Shown piece after piece: positions 8,026 through 16,501 of a stretch of 64,000 nt of DNA. Source of the DNA: Bradyrhizobium sp. 132 (GTDB lineage: Bacteria > Pseudomonadota > Alphaproteobacteria > Rhizobiales > Xanthobacteraceae). The notes below the pieces were generated by a model. The model did not search any database and was not told where the DNA came from. It was given only the letters and a program-made list of their open reading frames with translations. The DNA lies in the NCBI RefSeq assembly GCF_023074185.1, contig NZ_JADPKY010000094.1, positions 248,001-312,000 on the forward strand, in the 5' to 3' direction. A program made the translations under genes and the position numbers. Within the stretch, counting starts at the first letter, position 1. Each line of letters begins with the position of its first letter.

Positions 8026-8574
8026 ATGCGCCGCACGCCACGCTTGATCGCAGCCGCCGTCCTGATCGCCTTCACGGGCGTCCTGGGCGGTTGCTCCAGC
8101 TTCGATCCGAGCGACATGCTCGACTTCCTCGATACCAAGAAGAAGCTGCCGGGCGACCGCAAGCCGGTGTTCCCGGAAGGTGTGCCGGGCCTTGAGCAGG
8201 GCGTGCCGAAAGACATGTACAAGGGCGCCCAGCAACAGCCCGATCCGAACGCGCCTGCCGTTGCGGCCTTGCCTGTGGAGCCTCAGCCCGAGCCGGCCAA
8301 GCCGGCGAAGGGAGCCAAGGCGAAAAAGACCAGGCAGCCGGCCGCCGCAGCAGTCGCGCCGGCTGAGGCGCCCGCCGGCGAAGTCGATGGCGAGGCCCAG
8401 CCGGAGGCGGCGCCCGCGGCCACTCCGCCGCCCAGGCAGAAGATCGTGCGCAAGCGCACCACCGCGCCGCCGCCCGATCAACCCGTCCAGCAGGCGCAAC
8501 CGACCCAGACCACCCAGCAGCAATCGCAGGGCGCCTTCCCGGCGCCGATGCCGAGCGGCAGCTTCTCGCGCTAA
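8026..8574 (+). CDS. Proline/alanine-rich lipoprotein, hypothetical
   Basis: A 182-residue protein with a lipoprotein signal peptide: a basic start, a hydrophobic core and the lipobox LGGC at about residues 22-25, so the mature protein would begin at the cysteine. A conserved-looking segment follows (SFDPSDMLDFLDTKKKLPGDRKPVFPEGVPGLEQGVP). The rest is low-complexity Pro/Ala/Gln/Lys sequence, probably unstructured. It lies between yfgM-like and der, the place where E. coli encodes the beta-propeller lipoprotein BamB, but no propeller repeats are visible. The ATG at 8026 is the only start that gives a signal peptide. Confidence 0.85.
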   Translation: MRRTPRLIAAAVLIAFTGVLGGCSSFDPSDMLDFLDTKKKLPGDRKPVFPEGVPGLEQGVPKDMYKGAQQQPDPNAPAVAALPVEPQPEPAKPAKGAKAKKTRQPAAAAVAPAEAPAGEVDGEAQPEAAPAATPPPRQKIVRKRTTAPPPDQPVQQAQPTQTTQQQSQGAFPAPMPSGSFSR

Positions 8575-8623
8575 TTGTTTCATTTCATTGACAGGCGCAG
8601 CTCCAGCAGCGCACGAATGACCG

Positions 8624-10006
8624 ATGTCCTATACAATTGCCATTATCGGCCGACCCAATGTCGGCAAGTCGACGCTGTTCAACCGCCTGGTCGGGCAGAA
8701 GCTCGCGCTCGTCGATGACCTGCCGGGCGTCACCCGCGACCGCCGCGAGGGGGAGGCCAGGCTCGGCGACCTCGAGTTCACCATCATCGATACCGCAGGG
8801 CTCGACGAGGGCGCCAAGGGCTCGCTGACCGCGCGCATGCAGGAGCAGACGGAGGCAGCGATCGCACAGGCCGACGCGCTGTTCTTCGTGATCGATGCCC
8901 GTATCGGCCTCACGCCCAACGATCGCGCCTTCGCCGATTTCGCCCGCAAGGCCAACAAGCCGGTGCTGCTCGTCGCCAACAAGAGCGAGGGCAAGCATGG
9001 CGACGTCGGCGCGATGGAGTCCTTCGCGCTCGGCCTCGGCGATCCGATCCAGGTCTCGGCCGAGCACGGCGAGGGCATGGGTGAGCTCTACGACGCTCTG
9101 CGCCCGCTGATGCCGGAGCCGGTGGAGGACGATGAGCTCGAAGACGACGAGCCGCTGACCGAGGAAGAGGCCGCCACGCGTCCGATCCGGGTCGCCATCG
9201 TCGGCCGGCCCAACGCCGGCAAGTCGACGATGATCAATCATCTGCTCGGCGAGGAGCGCCTGCTGACGAGCGCGGAGGCCGGCACCACGCGCGATTCCAT
9301 CGCGGTCGAGATCAACTGGAAGGGCCGCGATTTTCGCGTGTTCGACACCGCGGGTCTGCGCCGGCGCTCGCGCATCGAGGAGAAGCTCGAAAAGCTCTCG
9401 GTCGCCGACGCACTGCGCGCGGTGCGCTTTGCCGAAGTCGTCGTGATGATGATGGATGCGCAGAACCGCTTCGAGGAGCAGGATCTTCGCATCGCCGACC
9501 TGATCGAGCGCGAGGGCCGCGCCGTCGTGCTCGCCGTCAACAAATGGGACCTGATGGAGAGCAAGGGCGGCGGCGCGATCTCCGGCCTGCGCCGGGATGC
9601 CGACCATTTGCTGCCGCAGGTCAGGGGCGTGCCGATCGTCGCCGTCTCCGGTCTGATGGGCGAGGGCATTGACCGCCTGATGCAAGCGATCCAGGACGCC
9701 TACGCGCTCTGGAACAAACGCGTGTCGACATCATCGCTGAACCGCTGGTTCGAAGAGGCAGTCCAGGCGAATCCGCCGCCCGCCGTATCCGGCCGCAGGC
9801 TGAAGCTGAATTACATCACGCAGACCAAGGCCCGCCCGCCGAGCTTCGTGCTGTTCTGCTCGCGCGCGGACGCGGTGCCTCAGTCGTATATGCGCTACCT
9901 CACCAATTCGATGCGTGAGGCCTTCGAGTTGCCGGGCACGCCGGTGCGCATCACCTTGCGCGAAAAGGCCAATCCCTTCGCCCACAAGCGCAAGCGGCCG
10001 TCGTGA
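8624..10006 (+). CDS. der: Ribosome assembly GTPase Der (EngA)
   Basis: A 460-residue GTPase with two tandem G domains and a C-terminal KH-like domain, needed for 50S subunit maturation. G1 motifs are GRPNVGKST (9-17) for domain 1 and GRPNAGKST (about 194-202) for domain 2. DTAGLDEG and DTAGLRRRSRIEEKLEKLSV are the respective switch regions, and NKSE and NKWD the base-specificity motifs. An acidic linker (EDDELEDDEPLTEEEA) joins the domains. The C-terminus overlaps the next gene by four bases (GTGA), so translation is probably coupled to the MFS transporter downstream. Confidence 0.97.
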   Translation: MSYTIAIIGRPNVGKSTLFNRLVGQKLALVDDLPGVTRDRREGEARLGDLEFTIIDTAGLDEGAKGSLTARMQEQTEAAIAQADALFFVIDARIGLTPNDRAFADFARKANKPVLLVANKSEGKHGDVGAMESFALGLGDPIQVSAEHGEGMGELYDALRPLMPEPVEDDELEDDEPLTEEEAATRPIRVAIVGRPNAGKSTMINHLLGEERLLTSAEAGTTRDSIAVEINWKGRDFRVFDTAGLRRRSRIEEKLEKLSVADALRAVRFAEVVVMMMDAQNRFEEQDLRIADLIEREGRAVVLAVNKWDLMESKGGGAISGLRRDADHLLPQVRGVPIVAVSGLMGEGIDRLMQAIQDAYALWNKRVSTSSLNRWFEEAVQANPPPAVSGRRLKLNYITQTKARPPSFVLFCSRADAVPQSYMRYLTNSMREAFELPGTPVRITLREKANPFAHKRKRPS

Positions 10007-11259
10007 GCAACGATGCCGGCGAGGCGATGGCGCAGAGCGCTGCGCCGGTCCGGCGCGGTGCGGTCGCCTTCATCTTCGTCACCATCCTGCTCGATATGCT
10101 CGCGCTCGGCGTGATCATGCCGATCCTGCCAAAGCTGATCGAGAGCTTCGTCGACAACGACACGGCGCACGCGGCCCGCATCTTCGGCCTGTTCGGCACT
10201 GCCTGGGCGCTGATGCAGTTCGTGTTCTCGCCGGTGCTCGGCGCGCTGTCGGATCGCTTCGGGCGGCGGCCGGTGGTGCTGCTGTCGAATTTCGGGCTCG
10301 CGGCCGACTATGTGCTGATGGCGCTGGCGCCGTCGCTGGTCTGGCTGTTCGTCGGTCGCGTCATTTCCGGCATCACCTCGGCCAGTATCTCGACCGCCTT
10401 TGCCTATATTGCCGACATCACGCCGCCGGAGCGGCGCGCGGCGGTCTTCGGCAGGATTGGCGCTGCCTTCGGCGCCGGTTTCGTGCTGGGCCCGGCGCTG
10501 GGCGGTCTGCTCGGCGACATCGATCCGCGCCTGCCGTTCTGGGCCTCGGCAGCCCTGAGCCTTGCCAATGCACTCTATGGGCTGTTCGTGCTGCCGGAAT
10601 CGCTGGCGCCGGAGAAGCGCTCGCCGTTCCACTGGACGAGCGCCAATCCGGTCGGCGCGCTGCGCCTGCTGCGTTCCAACGCGGTGCTCGCTGCGTTGTC
10701 CGTCGTTAACTTCATCGCGCAGGTCGCGCATGTCGTGCTGCCCTCGACCTTTGTGCTCTATGCCACCTACCGCTACGGCTGGGATTCGAAAACCGTGGGA
10801 CTGACGCTGGCGATGGTCGGCATCTGCGCCATGGTGGTGCAGGGGCTCGCGATCGGCCCAATCGTGCGCGTGCTCGGCGAGCGGAACGCGTTGTTGATGG
10901 GCCTGTGCTGTGGCGCGGTCGGCTTCGTGATCTTCGGCGCGGCGCCGACCGGGCCGCTGTTCTGGCTCGGCATTCCCGTGATGTCGCTGTGGGGAATCTC
11001 GGGTGCCGCCATGCAGTCGCTGATGACGCGGCTGGTCGCGCCCCATCAGCAGGGACAGTTGCAGGGTGCGACCGCGAGCGTGCAAAGCGTGTCGCAGCTC
11101 GTTGGCCCGTTCCTGTTTACGCTGACGTTTTCATATTTCATCGGCGCCAGCGCGCCGTGGCAGCTTCCCGGCGCGCCGTTCCTGCTCGCGGCGGCGCTGA
11201 TGGTGGTGTGCGTGGCGATCGCGGTGCGGGCGCTGGGAGCCACAAAGACGGTCTCGTAG
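10003..11259 (+). CDS. MFS transporter of the TetA (drug:H+ antiporter) type
   Basis: A 418-residue membrane protein with about twelve helices. The major facilitator motif A (GALSDRFGRRPVVLLS, about residues 79-94) and motif C-like GFVLGPALGGLLGD (about 164-177) place it with the TetA/TCR-type proton antiporters. Chromosomal members of this group seldom confer tetracycline resistance, so a substrate is not assigned. The GTG start overlaps the der stop codon (GTGA). A repeat-rich intergenic region follows the stop. Confidence 0.9.
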   Translation: MSNDAGEAMAQSAAPVRRGAVAFIFVTILLDMLALGVIMPILPKLIESFVDNDTAHAARIFGLFGTAWALMQFVFSPVLGALSDRFGRRPVVLLSNFGLAADYVLMALAPSLVWLFVGRVISGITSASISTAFAYIADITPPERRAAVFGRIGAAFGAGFVLGPALGGLLGDIDPRLPFWASAALSLANALYGLFVLPESLAPEKRSPFHWTSANPVGALRLLRSNAVLAALSVVNFIAQVAHVVLPSTFVLYATYRYGWDSKTVGLTLAMVGICAMVVQGLAIGPIVRVLGERNALLMGLCCGAVGFVIFGAAPTGPLFWLGIPVMSLWGISGAAMQSLMTRLVAPHQQGQLQGATASVQSVSQLVGPFLFTLTFSYFIGASAPWQLPGAPFLLAAALMVVCVAIAVRALGATKTVS

Positions 11260-11283
11260 GGTCGGCAAAGACGCTCTTGCGCG

Positions 11284-11347
11284 GTGCCCACCCTCCTTCC
11301 TCGATCTCGAAAGAAACGGCGGGCACGCTTCGCTTTGCCCACTCTAC
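11284..11347. repeat. Dispersed intergenic inverted repeat, copy 1
   Basis: The sequence runs from GGTGCCCACCCT to GGGCACGCTTCGCTTTGCCC and forms an imperfect inverted repeat around the GTGCCCACC/GGCGGGCAC arms. A second copy is at 26977-27041, where the same GGGCACGCTTCGCTTTGC core occurs. I recall this family as very common between Bradyrhizobium genes. It lies just after the MFS stop codon, where it could act as a 3' end structure. Confidence 0.6.
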
Positions 11348-11373
11348 GGCAGCTTTTCCGGGCCAATACGTGA

Positions 11374-11424
11374 ATGCCCGGGACATCCAGCGCGAAGACG
11401 CGCTTCGCGCTTTTGCCCGGGCAT
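11374..11424. repeat. Palindromic intergenic element (ATGCCCGGG arms)
   Basis: The outer arms ATGCCCGGG (11374-11382) and CCCGGGCAT (11416-11424) enclose an inner inverted repeat AGCGCGAAG / CTTCGCGCT. The whole element could fold as a 51-base hairpin on either strand. It stands between two convergent genes (the MFS transporter and the LivK-type binding protein), a typical position for a bidirectional 3' end structure. Confidence 0.6.
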
Positions 11425-11458
11425 GACGTCGTTGAGAATTTGCGTGACCGCTACGCGG

Positions 11459-12685
11459 TTATTTCTTCACCAGCGGGCACTCGCTGTCCTTGAGCGGCTT
11501 GGCCGCATCTTCCGCCGGGATGGTCGCGATCAGCTTGTAATAGTCCCACGGTCCCTTCGATTCTTCCGGCTTCTTCACCTCGAACAGGTAAGCGGGAATG
11601 ATCCGGCGTCCGTCCTCGCGCAGCGGGCCCTTGCCGAACAGCGGATCGTCGGTCGGCAGCTCCTTCATCTTGGCGACGACCTTGGCGCCGTCATGCGGAT
11701 TGCCTCCGAGCGCGTCGAGCGCCTTCAGGTAATGCAGCACGGCCGCATAATTGCCGGCCTGCGTCATCGACGGCTTCGCCTTGTTGGCCGCCTTGTCCTG
11801 GAAGCGCTTCGCGAAGGCGCGCGTGCCTTCGTTGAGGTCCCAGTAGAAGGATTCGGTGAAGGTCAGCCCGTGCGCGGTCTTGAGGCCGAGCGAGTGGACG
11901 TCGTTGATGAACAGCAAGAGCGCGGCAAGCTTCTGGCCGCCCTCGACAATGCCGAACTCGGAGGCCTGTTTGATCGAGTTGGTGGTGTCGCCGCCAGCAT
12001 TGGCGAGTCCAATGATCTTCGCTTTCGAATTCTGCGCCTGCAGCAGGAAGGAGGAGAAGTCGGAGGTATTCAGCGGGTGCTTGACGCCCCCCAGCACCTT
12101 GCCGCCGTTTGCCGTGACTACCGCCGTTGTGTCACGCTCCAGTGCTGCACCAAAGGCGTAATCGGCGGTCAAGAAGAACCAGCTGTCGCCGCCAGCCTTG
12201 GTGAGCGCCTTGCCGGTACCGTTGGCGAGCATGTACGTATCGTAAGTGTAGGAGATGGTATTGGCGTTGCACGCCTTCCCGGTCAGATCGGCGCTGGCCG
12301 CACCTGAGTTGAGCAGGATCGCATTCTTCTCTTTGACGAGGTTGCTGACGGCCAACGCCACGCCAGAATTCGGAGTGTCCGAGATCACATCCACTTTTTC
12401 GGTGTCGATCCATTGCCGCGCAAGATTGACGCCGACATCGGGCTTATTCTGATGATCTCCGCTCAGCACGTCGATCTTCCAGCCCTTTGCGAGCAAGCCG
12501 GAATCCTCGACCGCCATCTTAATCGCGACCACGGCACCAGGGCCATTGATGTCGGCGTAAAGGCTCGACATGTCGGTCAGGACACCGATCTTGGCGGTCT
12601 TGTCCTGGGCGAAGGCGGATGTGGCAAAACCGAAAGCGGCACAGGCCAGAAGGGCCGCAGAGCGGCGCGCGAACGTCGTCGTCAT
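11459..12685 (-). CDS. Branched-chain-type ABC transporter periplasmic binding protein (LivK family)
   Basis: A 408-residue periplasmic solute receptor. It has a Sec signal peptide (MTTTFARRSAALLACAAF, cut after about residue 26 at AFAQ) and the type I periplasmic-binding-protein start KIGVLTDMSSLYADINGPGAVVA. Family members bind amino acids, amides, aromatic acids or other small organic acids, and the ligand is not predictable here. The ATG at 12685 follows the ribosome site GGAGG, so the longer frame back to 12781 is not used. No permease or ATPase gene is adjacent, so it must share a transporter or is an orphan receptor. Confidence 0.92.
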   Translation of the reverse strand: MTTTFARRSAALLACAAFGFATSAFAQDKTAKIGVLTDMSSLYADINGPGAVVAIKMAVEDSGLLAKGWKIDVLSGDHQNKPDVGVNLARQWIDTEKVDVISDTPNSGVALAVSNLVKEKNAILLNSGAASADLTGKACNANTISYTYDTYMLANGTGKALTKAGGDSWFFLTADYAFGAALERDTTAVVTANGGKVLGGVKHPLNTSDFSSFLLQAQNSKAKIIGLANAGGDTTNSIKQASEFGIVEGGQKLAALLLFINDVHSLGLKTAHGLTFTESFYWDLNEGTRAFAKRFQDKAANKAKPSMTQAGNYAAVLHYLKALDALGGNPHDGAKVVAKMKELPTDDPLFGKGPLREDGRRIIPAYLFEVKKPEESKGPWDYYKLIATIPAEDAAKPLKDSECPLVKK

Positions 12686-12855
12686 AGAAGGTTTCCTCCA
12701 TTGTCGAACATGCGGACAGCCCTCTTGAATGGGAGCCTTGTTCCGGCTGATGGCTCTACCGTGTCCCACGGCCGGCGGCAATGCGCCTAAAGCCGGATGG
12801 CGCTGCGTCGTAGCGTCATCCGTCGGTTAACTTTTGGGCAAAATGCGTCGAGACG

Positions 12856-14004
12856 CTATTTCAGCGCGTCCGACGTCAGCTTGAATTTCTGGATGCGCTT
12901 TCCGGTGTCGACCTCGGCGGTATAGACGTTACCCTTGGCGTCGATCGCCATGGCATGCACCCAGTGGAATTGCCCGGCATTGCGGCCGTTGTGCCCGAAG
13001 CTGCCGACTACGCTGCCGTCCTCGCGCCTGATGACCCTGATCTCGTTGTTTTCGCCGTCGGCGCTGAGCAGCCAGGTCTGCTTCGGATCGGGCCAGATCG
13101 CGATGTCCCACACCGCGCCGTTGCCGAGCGTGTTCTTCTCGAAGAAGAACTCCTTCACGAAGCTGCCGTCCTTCTTGAAGACCTGGATGCGGTTGTTGAT
13201 GCGGTCACAGACGTAGACGAGCCCGTCATTGGCGAGCTTCACGCAATGGACGGGGTTGCCGAATTGCTGCGACACTGGCGCCTTGGGATCATACGCCGCC
13301 TGCTTGGTGTCATCGGGCTTGTTGCCGTAGGCGCCCCAGTGCCGCTTGTAGGCGAGGGTGGTTGCGTCGAACACGATGACGCGGCGGTTGCCATAGCCGT
13401 CGGCGACGTAGATTTCGTTCGTAGCCTTGTCGATCGCGGTCTCGGCGGGCTTGCCGAGCTGCGTCGTGTCGTTGCTGCCGAGGCTCGGCGCGATCTTGCC
13501 GATCTGGGCGACGAACTTGCCGTCGAGCGTGAACTTCAGGATCGCGTTGTCATTGTCGGCATTGCCGCCGACCCAGACGAAGCCGCGCTCGTCGACCTCG
13601 ATGCCATGCTCGCGGCCGACCCATTCATAGCCTTCACCGGCACCGCCCCATGACCGTAGCAGGTTGCCGTCGGTGTCGAATTCGAGCACCGGCGGTGCTG
13701 AAATGCAGCATTTGGAACGCGGCGGGTTGAGGCTCGCGCCTTTCTCGTCATCGGTGAGTGAGCGCGGGCGATGGATGACCCAGATGTGACCCTGCCAGTC
13801 GACGGTGATGCCGCCGACCTGGCCGAGGATCCAGTTGTTCGGCAGCGGCTTTGGCCAGGAGGAATCGACTGCGAAGGTCGGGACCTCGCCTGCTGTGGCA
13901 ACGCCCGGAAGCGCGAATGCGACGGTCGCGATCAGGATGGAAAAGGCGTGAGAGACATTTGCGAGCGCACGCGTAACGCCTGCGCGATCATGCCGTGGCG
14001 CCAT
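12856..14004 (-). CDS. Secreted NHL-repeat beta-propeller protein
   Basis: A 382-residue exported protein with a signal peptide (about residues 15-39, ending ATAGE). It consists of repeated NHL/peptidyl-amidating-lyase-like blades, each with a hydrophobic strand and a glycine-asparagine turn. Examples are GGITVDWQGHIWVIHRP, HGIEVDERGFVWVGGNADN, AIDKATNEIYVADGYGNRRVIVFD, DGLVYVCDRINNRIQVF and AIDAKGNVYTAEVDTGKRIQKF. Such propellers bind ligands or act as lactonases, but no catalytic set can be confirmed from sequence alone. Expression is independent or loosely linked to the gene at 11459, which is transcribed in the same direction. Start ATG 14004 follows GGGAGG. Confidence 0.88.
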   Translation of the reverse strand: MAPRHDRAGVTRALANVSHAFSILIATVAFALPGVATAGEVPTFAVDSSWPKPLPNNWILGQVGGITVDWQGHIWVIHRPRSLTDDEKGASLNPPRSKCCISAPPVLEFDTDGNLLRSWGGAGEGYEWVGREHGIEVDERGFVWVGGNADNDNAILKFTLDGKFVAQIGKIAPSLGSNDTTQLGKPAETAIDKATNEIYVADGYGNRRVIVFDATTLAYKRHWGAYGNKPDDTKQAAYDPKAPVSQQFGNPVHCVKLANDGLVYVCDRINNRIQVFKKDGSFVKEFFFEKNTLGNGAVWDIAIWPDPKQTWLLSADGENNEIRVIRREDGSVVGSFGHNGRNAGQFHWVHAMAIDAKGNVYTAEVDTGKRIQKFKLTSDALK

Positions 14005-14082
14005 GGCGACCTCCCTTTATTGGCTTGCGGCTTGCTGCCGCTTGAGTGCGGGCAGTCAATCGCGGGGAGGCCGTCAAGTCAA

Positions 14083-14823
14083 TCAGGCCGGCGAGCGGAA
14101 GCTCATCAGGCTGCGGGACTTGTAATCGTAGAACTTGCCGGTCTCGGTCCAGTCCGGCGCGCACATCGGCACGATGAATTCGGCGACCTGCTCGGACGTT
14201 TCCAGCGTCGCCGGGTCTTCGCCCGGCATTAGCGTGGCGCGCATACGGGTGCGGACCGGGCCGGGATTGAACAAATTGATGCGCAGCTTCGTATTTGCGG
14301 TCTCCTGCGCCCAGGCGCGCGCCAGCGTTTCCAGCGCGGCTTTGGAGGCGGCGTAGGGGCTGACATAGGCGGTGGCCTTGTTGGCCGCGCCCGAGGTGAT
14401 GAACACCGCGCGGCCGGCGTCGGATTGCTTGAGCAGCGGCTCCATGCAGCGGATCAGTTGGAAGTTCGCGGAGACGTTGACGGCCATCACGTCGTTGAAA
14501 GCCTTCAGCTCGATATGACCGACCGGCGAGGACGGGCCGAGCACGCCGGCATTGCCGACGAGGATGTCGAGCTTGCCGTAGCGTTCGTGCAGGCCGGCGC
14601 CGAGCCGCGCGATGCCGTCGGAATCGGTGAGGTTGAGCGGCACCAGCGTTGCGCTGCCGCCGTCCTGGCGGATCTCGTCGTCGAGCTCTTCCAACCCGCC
14701 CTGCGTGCGCGCGACCGCCACGATATGCGCGCCGGCCTTCGCGAGCGCCTTGGCCGTGGCGAAGCCGATGCCGCGCGAGGCGCCGGTGACGAGAGCGATG
14801 CGGTTGGCGAGGGGATTTGTCAT
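14083..14823 (-). CDS. Short-chain dehydrogenase/reductase (SDR)
   Basis: A 246-residue classical SDR with the cofactor motif TGASRGIG (13-20), NAG (91-93), and the catalytic set S144, Y157 and K161 (YAASK). The substrate is unknown. In Alphaproteobacteria an SDR of this kind commonly follows purF, and here it lies just downstream of purF on the same strand. A 124-base inverted-repeat element separates the two, so they may be uncoupled. The ATG at 14823 gives the normal SDR N-terminus. Confidence 0.92.
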   Translation of the reverse strand: MTNPLANRIALVTGASRGIGFATAKALAKAGAHIVAVARTQGGLEELDDEIRQDGGSATLVPLNLTDSDGIARLGAGLHERYGKLDILVGNAGVLGPSSPVGHIELKAFNDVMAVNVSANFQLIRCMEPLLKQSDAGRAVFITSGAANKATAYVSPYAASKAALETLARAWAQETANTKLRINLFNPGPVRTRMRATLMPGEDPATLETSEQVAEFIVPMCAPDWTETGKFYDYKSRSLMSFRSPA

Positions 14824-14840
14824 TGAAAGGTTCTATCCAG

Positions 14841-14964
14841 CGTCGTCCTGACGAAAGCCAGGACCCATACGCCGTGACGTTTATGGCTAGGGAAGATGAT
14901 TGTCACACCTTCTTCGAACCAGAGAGGCCTGTGGTAATGGGTCCTGGCTTTCGCCAGGACGACG
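14841..14964. repeat. Dispersed repeat with 28-bp inverted arms
   Basis: The left arm (14841-14868, beginning CGTCGTCCTG) and the right arm (14937-14964) are reverse complements over 28 bases with one mismatch, with a 68-base spacer. The arms contain the inner palindrome CCTGGC-GAAA-GCCAGG. I recall the motif GCCAGGACCCAT followed by ACCACAGG from many Bradyrhizobium intergenic regions. It fills the gap between purF and the SDR gene. Confidence 0.75.
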
Positions 14965-14967
14965 AGC

Positions 14968-16473
14968 CTAGCTCGCCTCCGCCAGCAGCGACAATTGCCG
15001 CGGCTGCTGCTCGGTCTGGGTCTGGTCGGTGAGGTGGGTCGGATACGCCCCGGTGAAGCAGTGATCCGAGAATTTTGGATTGGCGGGGTCGCGGCCGGGC
15101 TCGCCCATCGCGCGGTACATGCCGTCGATCGACAGGAAGGCGAGCGAGTCGGCGCCCATGATCTCGCGCATCTCCTCCAGCGAATGCGTCGCGGCCAGCA
15201 GGCCGCCGCGGTCCGGCAGGTCAATGCCGTAATAGTCGGGATAGAGGATCGGCGGCGAGGCGAGGCGGAAATGCACTTCCTTGGCGCCCGCGTCGCGCAT
15301 CATGCGCACGATCTTCTTCGAGGTGGTGCCGCGCACAAGCGAGTCGTCGATCAGGATGATGCGCTTGCCTTCGATCGCGGCGCGGTTGGCCGAATGCTTC
15401 ATGCGCACGCCGGATTCGCGGATCGCCTGCGTCGGCTGGATGAAGGTGCGGCCGACATAATGGTTGCGGATGATTCCGAGCTCGAACGGCACGCCGGAAT
15501 GCTGGCTGTAGCCGACCGCGGCGGGCACGCCGGAATCCGGCACCGGCACGACGACGTCGACCGGGACGTGGCTCTCGCGCGCGAGCTGCGCGCCAAAGGC
15601 CTTGCGCACCTCGTAGACCGAGCGGCCGTGAACGATGGAATCGGGACGGGAGAAGTAGATGTATTCGAAGATGCAGGGACGCGGCGCGATCGGCGGGAAC
15701 GGCTTGTGAATGTCCTTCCCGTTCTCGTCGAACACGATGACCTCGCCGGGCTCGATGTCGCGGACGAAGCGCGCACCGATGATGTCGAGTGCGCAGGTCT
15801 CCGAGGTCAGGATCGGGCAGCCGTCGAGGTCGCCGAGCACCAGCGGACGGATGCCGCGCGGATCGCGCGCGCCGACCAGCTTCTTGTTGGTCAGCGAGAC
15901 CAGCGCATAGGCGCCCTCGATCTCGCGCAACGCGTCGACATAGCGCTCGATGAAGCGGCTGCGCCTGGAGCGCGCGACCAGATGCAGGATCACTTCGGTG
16001 TCGGTGGTCGACTGCATCATTGCGCCGCTCTTCACCAGCTCGCGGCGCAGTGTCAGGCCGTTGGTGAGGTTACCGTTGTGGGCGACCGCAAGGCCGCCGG
16101 CATTCAATTCGGCGAACAGGGGCTGCACGTTGCGCAGGATGGTCGCGCCGGTGGTGGAATAGCGGACATGGCCGACCGCCATGTTGCCGGGCAGGCGGTC
16201 GATCACTTCGCGGCGGGAAAAAGTGTCGCCGACGAGGCCGAGGCGGCGTTCGGAATGAAAGCGGCTGCCGTCATAGGAGACGATGCCGGCGGCTTCCTGA
16301 CCGCGGTGCTGAAGGGCATGGAGGCCGAGCGCCGTGATGGCGGCGGCATCGGGGTGGCCATAGATGCCGAAGACGCCGCATTCCTCGCGCAGCGTATCCC
16401 CTTCCAGATCGTCCTGAAGCTCTAGCGCGGCCGGGCCGAGATCAAGTAGGGCGTCCTGGTCAGGATTTCGCAT
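14968..16473 (-). CDS. purF: Amidophosphoribosyltransferase
   Basis: A 501-residue enzyme for the first committed step of purine synthesis (PRPP plus glutamine to phosphoribosylamine). The N-terminal glutaminase has its nucleophile cysteine at residue 32 (EECGVFGI), preceded by a propeptide that must be removed. The GLHALQHRGQEAAGI glutamine-site segment follows. The phosphoribosyltransferase domain shows the PRPP loop ILIDDSLVRGTTS (about residues 367-379). purF follows cvpA on the same strand with only 28 bases between, the usual arrangement in Proteobacteria. Confidence 0.97.
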   Translation of the reverse strand: MRNPDQDALLDLGPAALELQDDLEGDTLREECGVFGIYGHPDAAAITALGLHALQHRGQEAAGIVSYDGSRFHSERRLGLVGDTFSRREVIDRLPGNMAVGHVRYSTTGATILRNVQPLFAELNAGGLAVAHNGNLTNGLTLRRELVKSGAMMQSTTDTEVILHLVARSRRSRFIERYVDALREIEGAYALVSLTNKKLVGARDPRGIRPLVLGDLDGCPILTSETCALDIIGARFVRDIEPGEVIVFDENGKDIHKPFPPIAPRPCIFEYIYFSRPDSIVHGRSVYEVRKAFGAQLARESHVPVDVVVPVPDSGVPAAVGYSQHSGVPFELGIIRNHYVGRTFIQPTQAIRESGVRMKHSANRAAIEGKRIILIDDSLVRGTTSKKIVRMMRDAGAKEVHFRLASPPILYPDYYGIDLPDRGGLLAATHSLEEMREIMGADSLAFLSIDGMYRAMGEPGRDPANPKFSDHCFTGAYPTHLTDQTQTEQQPRQLSLLAEAS

Positions 16474-16501
16474 CTCGTCCGAGCCTCTCTTTAGGGCTTA
16501 A

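Noticed and set aside
14995..16425. 476-codon open frame antisense to purF
   Set aside because: Mirror frame of purF codons; sequence is Ala/Gly/Arg/Asp-rich without recognisable domains.
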